Source: JANMEX01 sp049696015 (GTDB taxonomy: Bacteria; Pseudomonadota; Alphaproteobacteria; Rhizobiales; Rhizobiaceae). From it: a stretch of 26,147 nucleotides of DNA. Below, piece after piece: positions 16,936 through 23,736 of this stretch (positions are counted from its first letter, which is position 1; each line of letters starts with the position of its first letter). The stretch is from NCBI GenBank assembly GCA_049696015.1, contig JBAVTG010000162.1:1-26147 (forward strand), in the 5' to 3' direction. The notes beneath the pieces are model-generated. The model saw only the letters and a list, made by a program, of their open reading frames with translations. It did no database searches and had not been told where the DNA came from. The translations under genes and the position numbers were made by a program.

Positions 16936-17028
16936 GGGCATGAGCTGCAAACGCTGCGAAAGACTGATCCGGTTGACAAGCCGAGAGCAATTCTCCACCT
17001 CAGACGCCATCACCACTCGGAAAAGCCC

Positions 17029-18267
17029 ATGAACGCCTATTTTACTGACGCCTTCCCCCGCAAGCAGACTGTCGGTGTGCATGTCGGGTCTGTCATCGTC
17101 GGCGGCGGCCATCCGGTGGTGGTTCAGTCGATGACCAACACCGATACTGCCGACATTGACGGCACGGTGGCACAGGTTTCAGCGCTTGCCCGCGCTGGTT
17201 CGGAAATCGTGCGCATTACGGTTGACCGCAACGAAGCAGCTGCTGCTGTGCCAAAAATCCGCGAACGTCTCGACCGGATCGGCTGCGATGTTCCACTGGT
17301 CGGCGACTTTCATTATATTGGCCACAAGCTGCTGGCCGATTATCCCGATTGCGCCAGGGCGCTGGCCAAATACCGGATCAACCCCGGCAATGTCGGCTTC
17401 AAGGACAAGAAGGACAAACAGTTCACCGACATTGTCGAGATGGCGATAAAGCACGACAAGCCCGTGCGCATCGGCGTCAACTGGGGCTCGCTCGATCAGG
17501 ATCTCCTAACCCGGCTGATGGACGAGAACCATGCCATGGGCGCGCCGCTCTCGGCACGGCAAGTGATGCACGAGGCAATCGTCCAGTCAGCGCTCATCTC
17601 GGCTGATTTGGCCGAAGAGGCCGGTTTGCCGCGCGACCACATCATCCTTTCGGCCAAAGTCAGTCAGGTGCAGGATCTGGTTGCCGTCTATGTCAAATTG
17701 GCCGAGCGCTCGGATCATGCGCTGCATCTGGGTCTGACCGAAGCTGGCATGGGCTCCAAGGGCATTGTCGCCTCATCCGCCGCTATGGGCCTTTTGCTGC
17801 AACAGGGCATTGGCGACACCATCCGCGTCTCGCTGACGCCGGAACCGAATGGCGACCGCACCCGCGAGGTGCAGGTGGCGCAGGAACTGTTGCAGACCAT
17901 GGGCTTTCGCCAATTCGTCCCCATCGTCGCCGCCTGTCCGGGCTGCGGGCGCACGACATCGACCGTGTTTCAAGAACTGGCGCAGAACATTCAGGACGAT
18001 CTGCGCAAGAACATGCCTGTCTGGCGCGAAAAATACCCCGGCGTTGAAGCGTTGAATGTTGCGGTCATGGGCTGCATCGTCAATGGCCCGGGGGAATCAA
18101 AGCACGCCGACATCGGCATCTCCCTGCCCGGCACCGGCGAAACCCCATCAGCGCCTGTGTTCATCGACGGAAAGAAAGCCGCAACGCTCAAAGGCGGCAA
18201 TATCGCAGCCGAATTTCAGGGCATGGTGGCAGAGTACATTGAGAAACGGTTTGGCCAAAAGCCCTGA
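17029..18267 (+). CDS. ispG: 4-hydroxy-3-methylbut-2-enyl-diphosphate synthase IspG (GcpE)
   Basis: The 412-residue protein catalyses the reductive ring opening of methylerythritol cyclodiphosphate to HMBPP, the penultimate step of the MEP isoprenoid pathway. The N-terminal TIM-barrel carries VVVQSMTNTDTADIDGTV and GDFHYIGHKLLADYP. The C-terminal iron-sulfur domain provides three Cys for the 4Fe-4S cluster: C303 and C306 in ACPGCGRTTSTVFQELA, and C349 in MGCIVNGPGESKHADIG. Length fits the bacterial form without the plant insert. The ATG at 17029 begins MNAYFTDAFPRKQTVGV, the normal N-terminus; an open frame upstream to 16519 runs antisense through bdhA and is not coding. Upstream AAAAG is only a weak ribosome site. 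It is divergent from bdhA. Confidence 0.97.
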   Translation: MNAYFTDAFPRKQTVGVHVGSVIVGGGHPVVVQSMTNTDTADIDGTVAQVSALARAGSEIVRITVDRNEAAAAVPKIRERLDRIGCDVPLVGDFHYIGHKLLADYPDCARALAKYRINPGNVGFKDKKDKQFTDIVEMAIKHDKPVRIGVNWGSLDQDLLTRLMDENHAMGAPLSARQVMHEAIVQSALISADLAEEAGLPRDHIILSAKVSQVQDLVAVYVKLAERSDHALHLGLTEAGMGSKGIVASSAAMGLLLQQGIGDTIRVSLTPEPNGDRTREVQVAQELLQTMGFRQFVPIVAACPGCGRTTSTVFQELAQNIQDDLRKNMPVWREKYPGVEALNVAVMGCIVNGPGESKHADIGISLPGTGETPSAPVFIDGKKAATLKGGNIAAEFQGMVAEYIEKRFGQKP

Positions 18268-18310
18268 CCGATCAACTGGCGGTTACAAACATACAGATTT
18301 CATGATGTTT

Positions 18311-18349
18311 CTGACAGGTAGCTGACGAGCCGTGTCAGGTTCCTGTCAG
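18311..18349. promoter_or_regulatory. 39-bp nested dyad upstream of the PepSY/cytochrome operon
   Basis: CTGACAGG (18311-18318) pairs with CCTGTCAG (18342-18349), and an inner CTGAC (18322-18326) pairs with GTCAG (18334-18338), all centred on 18330. Each half is also a direct repeat with an 11-bp period: TGTCA at 18333 and 18344 on the plus strand, and its mirror on the minus strand. An 11-bp direct repeat of TGTCA resembles Pho-box and other OmpR-family operators. It lies 44 bases after ispG ends and could instead be a transcript hairpin; no T-run follows. Confidence 0.5.
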
Positions 18350-18382
18350 GGAGGTTTGGCTAAACAGCCGGCGTAACCTCCC
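18349..18382 (+). other. Leader hairpin just before the PepSY-protein ribosome site
   Basis: GGGAGGTT (18349-18356) and AACCTCCC (18375-18382) form a perfect 8-bp stem, with an inner GGCT-AAAC-AGCC (18358-18369) inside its loop. The ribosome site AAAGGA begins within three bases of the stem. No T-run follows, so it is not a standard terminator; a role in translation or mRNA stability is possible. It shares one base with the 39-bp dyad. Confidence 0.45.
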
Positions 18383-18396
18383 GAAAGGACAACCCC

Positions 18397-18654
18397 ATGA
18401 AAACCATCCTCTTTTCCACCGCTGCATTCTTCATCTCGCTTGGCGCTGCCAATGCGGCTGACATCTGCAAGGCCTATGACAAGGCCGAATGGATGACTGA
18501 GGAAGCCATCACTGCCAAGGTAACTGAACTTGGCTATGCGGTTTCCGGCCTGAAGGCTGAAGACGGCTGCTGGGAAGTCAAAGGCAAGAAGGATGGCGCG
18601 CTTGTCGAAGCCTACTTTGACCCGAAGACCGCCGAGCTTGTGCTGACGAAATGA
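18397..18654 (+). CDS. Small periplasmic PepSY-like protein
   Basis: The 85-residue product begins MKTILFSTAAFFISLGAANA, a clear signal peptide with probable cleavage after residue 20. The mature part of 65 residues reads like a single PepSY-type domain: EWMTEEAITAKVTELGYAV, then CWEVKGKKDG and VEAYFDPKTAELV, the usual order of a helix followed by strands. Two cysteines, C24 and C58, could form a disulfide after export. The ribosome site AAAGGA precedes the ATG. Its stop overlaps the start of the cytochrome gene (ATGA), so the two are translationally coupled. Similar pairs of a short PepSY protein and a b-type cytochrome recur in proteobacteria; the function is not established. Confidence 0.85.
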   Translation: MKTILFSTAAFFISLGAANAADICKAYDKAEWMTEEAITAKVTELGYAVSGLKAEDGCWEVKGKKDGALVEAYFDPKTAELVLTK

Positions 18655-19214
18655 GCACGGGTGACTATACTCGTGAAGCCGGGCGCGTTGCGCGCCCGGC
18701 GCTTATCCCGGTCTGGGATCCGCTGGTGCGCGTGTTCCACTGGTCGCTTGTCAGCATCATTGCTTACGAGTTTCTCGCCGAGGCAGGCGACAGCGCACAC
18801 AGAATTCTCGGCTATGTCGCCCTTGGCCTCATCGCATTCCGCCTCATCTGGGGCGTGATCGGCACCCGCCATGCCCGGTTTGCCGATTTCGTCAAATCGC
18901 CCTTCGAGATTTTCGCTTACGTCAAATCCATCATTAAAGGCCATCCCAAACGGTACATCGGCCATAATCCGGCCGGCGGCGCGATGGTGATTGCACTGTT
19001 GGTTCTGGTACTTGGCGTTGGCGGCACAGGCTGGGCCATGCGCACCGAAGCCCTATGGGGTCAGGCGTGGATCGAAAATTTGCACATCGGGATCGCCAAC
19101 TTCATGATCCTGTTCATCATTGCCCATGTCGGTGGCGTCATCGCCGCCTCGTTTCAGCACAAGGAAAATCTGGTGCGCTCGATGGTGACTGGCAAGAAAG
19201 ATACGGATGAGTGA
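18651..19214 (+). CDS. Cytochrome b561 / hydrogenase-type b-cytochrome membrane protein
   Basis: The 187-residue protein is a four-helix b-type cytochrome. Predicted membrane segments lie at about residues 27-43, 52-70, 110-128 and 147-166. Histidines positioned to bind heme include H30 (VFHWSLV), H50 (SAHRILG), H145 (NLHIGIAN) and H159 (IAHVGG). The opening VWDPLVRVFHWSL and HRILGYVALGLIAFRLIWG are hallmark sequences of this family, which transfers electrons across the inner membrane, often to or from a partner redox protein. It starts within the stop of the PepSY gene. A redox link between the two is likely but unproven. Confidence 0.92.
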   Translation: MSTGDYTREAGRVARPALIPVWDPLVRVFHWSLVSIIAYEFLAEAGDSAHRILGYVALGLIAFRLIWGVIGTRHARFADFVKSPFEIFAYVKSIIKGHPKRYIGHNPAGGAMVIALLVLVLGVGGTGWAMRTEALWGQAWIENLHIGIANFMILFIIAHVGGVIAASFQHKENLVRSMVTGKKDTDE

Positions 19215-19217
19215 AGA

Positions 19218-20138
19218 CTAATGTTCGCGAAACGCTATAAACCGCGCGGCATCCTTCAGGATAGCCGCGCGCTCGCCGTAGGGCGCAAGCAAATCTTCTG
19301 CCTGTAGCACGAGCCCCTTCAGCTGCTCCCGCGCCCAAGCCTCGCCATTCAGGCCAGGCAGCGTGCCCTTGCCGCGCGCGGCGTCCTTGCCGGTGCGCTT
19401 GCCCATGCGTTTGGCATCGGCGGTCAGGTCGAGGAGATCATCGGCAATCTGGAATGCCAGACCGACGGCAGAGCCATATTCGGCCAGCCGCTCGCGCTCG
19501 AGTGGCGTCGCATTGCCGATCACCGCGCCCGCCTCACAGGCAAAGCGGATCAGCGCGCCGGTTTTCATCGCCTGCAATGTGATGATGCCCGCTTCATCGG
19601 GTTTTTGCGTCTCGGCCTCTAAATCCAGCGCCTGCCCGCCCGCCATGCCGCCGATGCCGGAAGCGCGGGCCAGCATGCGCACGAGTTCGACTTTGACGGA
19701 TGGCGCCAACTCGGTCAGCGGGTCGGCAATGATGTCAAATGCCAGCGTCAGCAGGCTGTCGCCCGCCAAAATCGCATGCGCTTCATCGAAGGCCCTGTGC
19801 ACGGTCGGCAGGCCGCGGCGCAGGTCGTCATCGTCCATCGCCGGCAGATCATCGTGGATCAGTGAATAGCAATGGACGCATTCCAGCGCCGCCGCCACCC
19901 TGAGCGCAGCCTCCGGATTTGCGTCAAACAAAGCAGCGCTTTCGAGCAGCAAAAATGGCCGCAGCCGCTTGCCGCCATTGAGGACGCCGTGCCGCATCGC
20001 CCTGACGAGCCGCTCCGGCCGCGTGATTTCGCCGTCCTGATCGTGCAAAGACAACAACCGGTCCAAGAGCTGCGCCACCGCATCGGCGCGGGCGGCGAGG
20101 CGCTGGTCAAAGGTCAGGCTGTCATTGGCAGGTTTCAT
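19218..20138 (-). CDS. ispA: Polyprenyl synthetase, probable farnesyl-diphosphate synthase
   Basis: The 306-residue protein condenses isopentenyl diphosphate onto allylic diphosphates. GGKRLRP lies at 55-61; the first aspartate-rich motif is DDLPAMD at 96-102 within YSLIHDDLPAMDDDDLRRG, nearly identical to E. coli IspA; and the second is DDLLD at 233-237. The two extra residues between the aspartates and the Tyr-Ser upstream are features of bacterial farnesyl-diphosphate synthases. The start at 20138 (MKPANDSLTFDQRL) is chosen to give a normal N-terminus, though no good ribosome site precedes it; an in-frame extension upstream lies in a palindromic repeat remnant. It is divergent from mtgA. 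It ends three bases past the cytochrome stop on the opposite strand. Confidence 0.92.
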   Translation of the reverse strand: MKPANDSLTFDQRLAARADAVAQLLDRLLSLHDQDGEITRPERLVRAMRHGVLNGGKRLRPFLLLESAALFDANPEAALRVAAALECVHCYSLIHDDLPAMDDDDLRRGLPTVHRAFDEAHAILAGDSLLTLAFDIIADPLTELAPSVKVELVRMLARASGIGGMAGGQALDLEAETQKPDEAGIITLQAMKTGALIRFACEAGAVIGNATPLERERLAEYGSAVGLAFQIADDLLDLTADAKRMGKRTGKDAARGKGTLPGLNGEAWAREQLKGLVLQAEDLLAPYGERAAILKDAARFIAFREH

Positions 20139-20142
20139 GGCA

Positions 20143-20182
20143 AAGCGCTTCGCCCGAAACCGGTTTGCGGTCAAGATCACGT
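20143..20182. repeat. Possible degenerate Rhizobiales palindromic element
   Basis: The gap between ispA and mtgA contains AAGCGCTT (20143-20150), the perfect palindrome AAACCGGTTT (20157-20166), and AAGATCACG shortly after (20174-20182). The combination of a GAAACCGGTTT core followed by an AAGATCATG-like end resembles one half of a palindromic repeat common in rhizobial intergenic regions. Only one half is recognisable, so this would be a decayed copy. The identification rests on memory of the element. Confidence 0.3.
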
Positions 20183-20244
20183 CAGGCGAAGCACGCCATT
20201 GCGCCGGTGAAATTTGGCCGGTAAGGCAAGAGCAACCGGCGGAC

Positions 20245-21000
20245 ATGCGGCGGGAAACCAGAACTGGCCGGAAACTGGGGCGGGACGATCAGGTGGCAGG
20301 TATCGGCAAACTTCGCGCCTATGGCTGGCGCGGCTGGCTGCGGCGGCTGATCCGCTATGGCCTGATGCTGGCAATTGCGCCGATCATTCTGATGGTCCTG
20401 TATATTCCCTCGATCATCCATCCGGTTTCAACGCTCATGCTGAAAGATATAGTGACGCTCAAGGGCTATGACCGGCGATGGGTATCCATTGACGATGTCG
20501 CACCAGCGCTGATTCATTCTGTGATGATGTCCGAGGACGGCCAGTTTTGCGCCCATTCGGGTGTCGATTGGGCAGCGCTCAACCAGGTGATTGACGATGC
20601 GATGGAGGGCGAAGGCTCGCGCGGCGCTTCCACCATTCCGATGCAGACCGTGAAAAACCTCTATTTGTGGAGCTCGCGCTCGGTCATCCGCAAGGCGATC
20701 GAATTGCCATATGCGCTGGCGGCCGACACCATCTGGTCAAAGCGGCGGCTGATGGAGATTTACCTCAACATCGCCGAATGGGGCCCCGGCATTTATGGCA
20801 TCGAGGCGGCGGCGCAGCATCACTTCAACACATCAGCCAAAAACCTGACCGCGCGCCAATCTGCGCTGCTGGCCGTGTCGCTGCCAAATCCGATCCTGCG
20901 CAATCCGGCCAAGCCTTCGCGCGGCTTGACACGGCTCGCGCGGCTCAATGAACGGCGGGCGGCGCAGGCCGGCGGCTATGTTGAATGCGTGACCGGCTAA
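20245..21000 (+). CDS. mtgA: Monofunctional biosynthetic peptidoglycan transglycosylase MtgA
   Basis: From the ATG at 20245 the product has 251 residues. A single N-terminal membrane helix (YGLMLAIAPIILMVLYIPS) anchors a family 51 glycosyltransferase domain that polymerises lipid II in the periplasm. The catalytic motif is MMSEDGQFCAHSGVDW, with the Glu of SEDGQF; the second is RGASTIPMQTVKNLYLW and the third RKAIELPYAL through WSKRRLMEIYLNIAEWGPG. The usual STITQQ reads STIPMQ here, which I believe is common among relatives in this order. A GTG at 20293, closer to the membrane helix, is an alternative start. No transpeptidase domain follows, as expected. Confidence 0.93.
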   Translation: MRRETRTGRKLGRDDQVAGIGKLRAYGWRGWLRRLIRYGLMLAIAPIILMVLYIPSIIHPVSTLMLKDIVTLKGYDRRWVSIDDVAPALIHSVMMSEDGQFCAHSGVDWAALNQVIDDAMEGEGSRGASTIPMQTVKNLYLWSSRSVIRKAIELPYALAADTIWSKRRLMEIYLNIAEWGPGIYGIEAAAQHHFNTSAKNLTARQSALLAVSLPNPILRNPAKPSRGLTRLARLNERRAAQAGGYVECVTG

Positions 21001-21017
21001 AAAATTCGGCCGGACCC

Positions 21018-21046
21018 TAGCCAAAGCCAAAGCCCGCGTGTATAGG
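21018..21046 (+). promoter_or_regulatory. Putative rpmF promoter
   Basis: TAGCCA (21018-21023) and TATAGG (21041-21046) are spaced by 17 bases and each match the sigma-70 consensus at four of six positions. The start site would be near 21052, leaving a leader of about 75 bases before rpmF that can fold (6-bp stem TGGCCG 21069-21074 with CGGCCA 21098-21103, and inner CCGG 21081-21084 with 21090-21093). Confidence 0.4.
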
Positions 21047-21126
21047 CACGCCACATTTCCAAAAGTTTTGGCCGCATGTGCCGGGTTGTCCGGTTTTCGG
21101 CCATTGAGTTAAGATGGAGCCGTCCC

Positions 21127-21309
21127 ATGGCAGTGCCAAAAAGAAAAACTTCGCCGTCCAAGCGCGGCATGCGCCGCTCGGCCGATGCGCTGAAGGCCCC
21201 GACCTACGTCGAAGACAAGGCTTCGGGTGAACTGCGTCGTCCGCACCATATCGACATGAAGACCGGCATGTATCGCGGCCGCCAGGTTCTGGAACCCAAG
21301 ACAAACTGA
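21127..21309 (+). CDS. rpmF: 50S ribosomal protein L32
   Basis: The 60-residue product has the standard L32 opening MAVPKRKTSPSKRGMRRS and the alphaproteobacterial tail PHHIDMKTGMYRGRQVLEP. It lacks the paired cysteines of zinc-binding L32 forms, which is usual in this class. The ATG at 21127 is preceded by GGAG at 21116-21119; an in-frame start at 21076 would give an abnormal N-terminus. It appears to be a single-gene transcript with its own promoter and a strong terminator. Confidence 0.98.
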   Translation: MAVPKRKTSPSKRGMRRSADALKAPTYVEDKASGELRRPHHIDMKTGMYRGRQVLEPKTN

Positions 21310-21331
21310 TTTTTGCCTGATGGCATGATTG

Positions 21332-21362
21332 AAAGGCCGGTGCCGCGCGCACCGGCCTTTTT
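21332..21362 (+). terminator. Intrinsic terminator after rpmF
   Basis: AAAGGCCGGTGC (21332-21343) pairs perfectly with GCACCGGCCTTT (21349-21360) around a five-base loop, and a run of five T's ends at 21362. This is a textbook Rho-independent terminator, 22 bases after the rpmF stop. Confidence 0.92.
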
Positions 21363-21447
21363 GTGTTGACCAGTGTTAACCGGCCAGCCATCGTTGCGCC
21401 ATGATGCGCGATAGGATCGGCGTCATTCGGGCGGGACACTTGGGAAT

Positions 21448-22089
21448 ATGGACTTTCTGGCGCAAGTCACAGCATCGGTGATCATCTTCTTTGCCCGCAT
21501 GATCACCGCCGTGCGCGGCATCTGGCTTGGCATCGAGCCGGTGCGCCGCCAGCGCGTCTATTTCGCCAATCATGTCAGCCACGGTGATTTCATACTGTTG
21601 TGGACAGTCTTGCCCCAGCGAATGCGCCGGCGCACGCGCCCTGTTGCGGGTTCAGACTATTGGCTGAAATCGCCGATCCGCGCCTTCATCGGCCGCGATG
21701 TGTTCAATTCGGTGCTGATCGACCGTGATCCGAAAACCCGCACGGAAGATCCCGTCGAGAAAATGGTTGAAGCCCTGGACGACAATGATTCGCTGATTGT
21801 CTTTCCCGAAGGCACCCGCAATTCAACTGACCAGCCGCTGCTGCCGTTCAAGAGCGGGCTTTATCATCTGGCCAAAGAGCGCCCGGCAATCGACCTTGTG
21901 CCAGTCTGGATCGACAATTTGAACCGGGTCATGCCCAAGGGCGAATTTGTGCCGGTGCCGCTGATTTGCACAGTCACATTTGGCGCGCCCATCCATGTTG
22001 ATGAAGGCGAAGAAAAGGATGCGTTTCTGGCCCGCGCCAGCGCTGCGCTCTTGGCCTTGGCCCCGGCGAAAAGCGGAGAGAGCATATGA
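21448..22089 (+). CDS. plsC: 1-acyl-sn-glycerol-3-phosphate acyltransferase family (PlsC-like)
   Basis: The 213-residue protein is a membrane-associated acyltransferase that by family acylates lysophosphatidate to phosphatidate. A short N-terminal hydrophobic segment (VTASVIIFFARMITAVRG) precedes the HX4D motif in NHVSHGD (H42 and D47), and FPEGTR lies at 119-124; both are the core catalytic and substrate-binding motifs. It is the first gene of a tight lipid cluster: its stop overlaps the cdsA start as ATGA. Because it is clustered with cdsA and a phosphatidyltransferase rather than alone, it may supply a dedicated phosphatidate pool; that is inference. A genome of this group may well contain another PlsC. 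Confidence 0.9.
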   Translation: MDFLAQVTASVIIFFARMITAVRGIWLGIEPVRRQRVYFANHVSHGDFILLWTVLPQRMRRRTRPVAGSDYWLKSPIRAFIGRDVFNSVLIDRDPKTRTEDPVEKMVEALDDNDSLIVFPEGTRNSTDQPLLPFKSGLYHLAKERPAIDLVPVWIDNLNRVMPKGEFVPVPLICTVTFGAPIHVDEGEEKDAFLARASAALLALAPAKSGESI

Positions 22090-23030
22090 ACGCCTATGCA
22101 GATCTCTTCACGCTGCTTGGCGGCCTTGCCGCAGTGCTCATTGTCGCATCGATTATTGGTTTCATTCTGCAAAAGCGCTATTCGCCCGATGGCACAAATG
22201 CCGCCATCGAGAACCTCAACGACCGTATCTATGCCTGGTGGGCGATGGTGGCGCTGATGGGGCTGGCGCTCATTTTCGGCCGGACTGGCGTGGTGCTGCT
22301 GTTTGCATTTGCCTCATTTGCCGCCCTGCGCGAATTTGTGACGCTCACCAACACCCGCCGCGCCGACCATTGGGCGCTGGCCATCGCCTTTTTCATCATC
22401 CTGCCGCTTCACTACTGGTTCATCTGGGCGGGCAAGTACGGCATGTATTCGATTTTCATCCCGGTTTACGCGTTCTTGATGATGCCGATCATTTCGGCGC
22501 TGCGCGGCGACAAGGACCGGTTCCTGGTGCGCATCGCCGAAGTGCAGTGGGCGCTGATGATTACTGTCTATTGCGCCTCGCATGTGCCGGCGCTGCTCAA
22601 TTTGCAGATCCCCGGCTATGAGGGCCGCAACATGCTGCTCATCGCCTTCCTCGTGGTCGTGGTGCAGTCGAGCGACGTGCTGCAATATGTCTGGGGCAAA
22701 TTGCTCGGCAAAACCAGGATCGCCCCGGAATTGTCACCGTCCAAGACTGTTGAGGGTTTTGTCGGGGGCGTCCTCAGCGCCACGCTGGTTGGCGCGTTGC
22801 TGTCGTGGATGACGCCGTTCGGCGTCGTCAACGCGGCGCTGCTGTCACTCGCCATCACATTGATGGGATTCTTCGGCGGGCTGGTCATGTCCGCCATCAA
22901 GCGCGACCGCGGCGTCAAGGATTGGGGCCAGATGATCGCCGGCCATGGCGGCTTCATTGACCGGTTGGATTCGGTGGTGTTTTCTGCGCCGGTGTTCTTT
23001 CATCTGGTACGGTATGGATGGGCAATGTGA
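22086..23030 (+). CDS. cdsA: Phosphatidate cytidylyltransferase (CdsA family)
   Basis: The 314-residue multi-pass membrane protein makes CDP-diacylglycerol from phosphatidate and CTP. The C-terminal signature is complete: ELSPSKTVEGFVGG (SPSK 217-220), KRDRGVKD (272-279) and GHGGFIDRLD (286-295). About eight hydrophobic segments are visible, including LLGGLAAVLIVASIIGFIL and LALIFGRTGVVLLFAF. It starts inside the plsC stop and ends by overlapping the next start, so all three genes are translationally coupled. A cytidylyltransferase placed between plsC and a phosphatidyltransferase resembles the YnbB/YnbA pair of E. coli more than the housekeeping cdsA context, so this may be a second copy. 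Confidence 0.92.
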   Translation: MNAYADLFTLLGGLAAVLIVASIIGFILQKRYSPDGTNAAIENLNDRIYAWWAMVALMGLALIFGRTGVVLLFAFASFAALREFVTLTNTRRADHWALAIAFFIILPLHYWFIWAGKYGMYSIFIPVYAFLMMPIISALRGDKDRFLVRIAEVQWALMITVYCASHVPALLNLQIPGYEGRNMLLIAFLVVVVQSSDVLQYVWGKLLGKTRIAPELSPSKTVEGFVGGVLSATLVGALLSWMTPFGVVNAALLSLAITLMGFFGGLVMSAIKRDRGVKDWGQMIAGHGGFIDRLDSVVFSAPVFFHLVRYGWAM

Positions 23031-23677
23031 TGGCTACAGACGAAAATCGCCGCCCATTGGCAAGCCGGGGTTCGAAATGGGCAGCCGCCTTGACGCGTCA
23101 GCTGGCGGCAACTTCGGTCACGCCCAACCAGATTTCGATGGCAAGCATGGTGATGGCAGCCGTTGCCGGAGCCGCCTTCTGGTTTTCGCATGATGCGGCA
23201 GGATGGGCGAAAGCTGCGCTGCTGGTAATCGCGGCTCTCTTCATGCAGCTGCGGCTGCTTTGCAACTTGCTCGACGGCATGGTGGCGATCGAAGCGGGCA
23301 AGAGCGCCAAAGACGGCGCATTCTGGAACGAGTTCCCGGACCGTATCGCAGATATTTTCATTTTTGTGGGCGCTGGCGTAGGCGCAGGCCACATCGCCCT
23401 TGGCTGGGCAGCAGCGGCGCTTTCCGTGCTCACCGCCTATGTGCGAGAGCATGGCCGCGCCTGCGGCGCACCGGCGGACTATTCCGGCCCGATGGCCAAG
23501 CAGCACCGCATGGCAGTGATGACGCTGGCTGCACTGGTTGCTGCGAGCGAACCCTTTTGGAACCGCGATCCAATCGTTTTGAAGGCGGCGCTGTGGATTG
23601 TCGCCATTGGCAGCGCCATGACCGCGCTGCGCCGGGCCATGCGTCTGGTCAATCATTTGCGCTCGGTTGTGCGCTAG
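23030..23677 (+). CDS. CDP-alcohol phosphatidyltransferase family protein with altered motif
   Basis: From the ATG at 23030, which overlaps the cdsA stop by one base (TGATG), the product has 215 residues; an in-frame ATG at 23018 is an alternative. The protein has about five or six membrane helices. The family signature is DxxDGxxAR-x8-GxxxDxxxD. Here the spacing is kept exactly but the residues are N79, D82, G83, I87, G96, N100 and D104: the first and third Asp are Asn and the Arg is Ile. The family transfers a phosphatidyl group from CDP-diacylglycerol to an alcohol, with these Asp binding metal and the last acting as base. The head-group acceptor is unknown. I believe the altered motif marks a recognised YnbA-like subfamily. 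Confidence 0.82.
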   Translation: MATDENRRPLASRGSKWAAALTRQLAATSVTPNQISMASMVMAAVAGAAFWFSHDAAGWAKAALLVIAALFMQLRLLCNLLDGMVAIEAGKSAKDGAFWNEFPDRIADIFIFVGAGVGAGHIALGWAAAALSVLTAYVREHGRACGAPADYSGPMAKQHRMAVMTLAALVAASEPFWNRDPIVLKAALWIVAIGSAMTALRRAMRLVNHLRSVVR

Positions 23678-23736
23678 GCTGCGCTCGGCTATGCCTCAGC
23701 AACGCGCCCGATTACTACCATCTTGAGGAGTCATTC

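Noticed and set aside
16973..16978. TTGACA as the ispG promoter -35
   Set aside because: The sequence 16-18 bases downstream is GC-rich and unlike a -10.
16519..17028. A 170-codon N-terminal extension of ispG
   Set aside because: It reads antisense through bdhA, and the normal IspG N-terminus begins at 17029.
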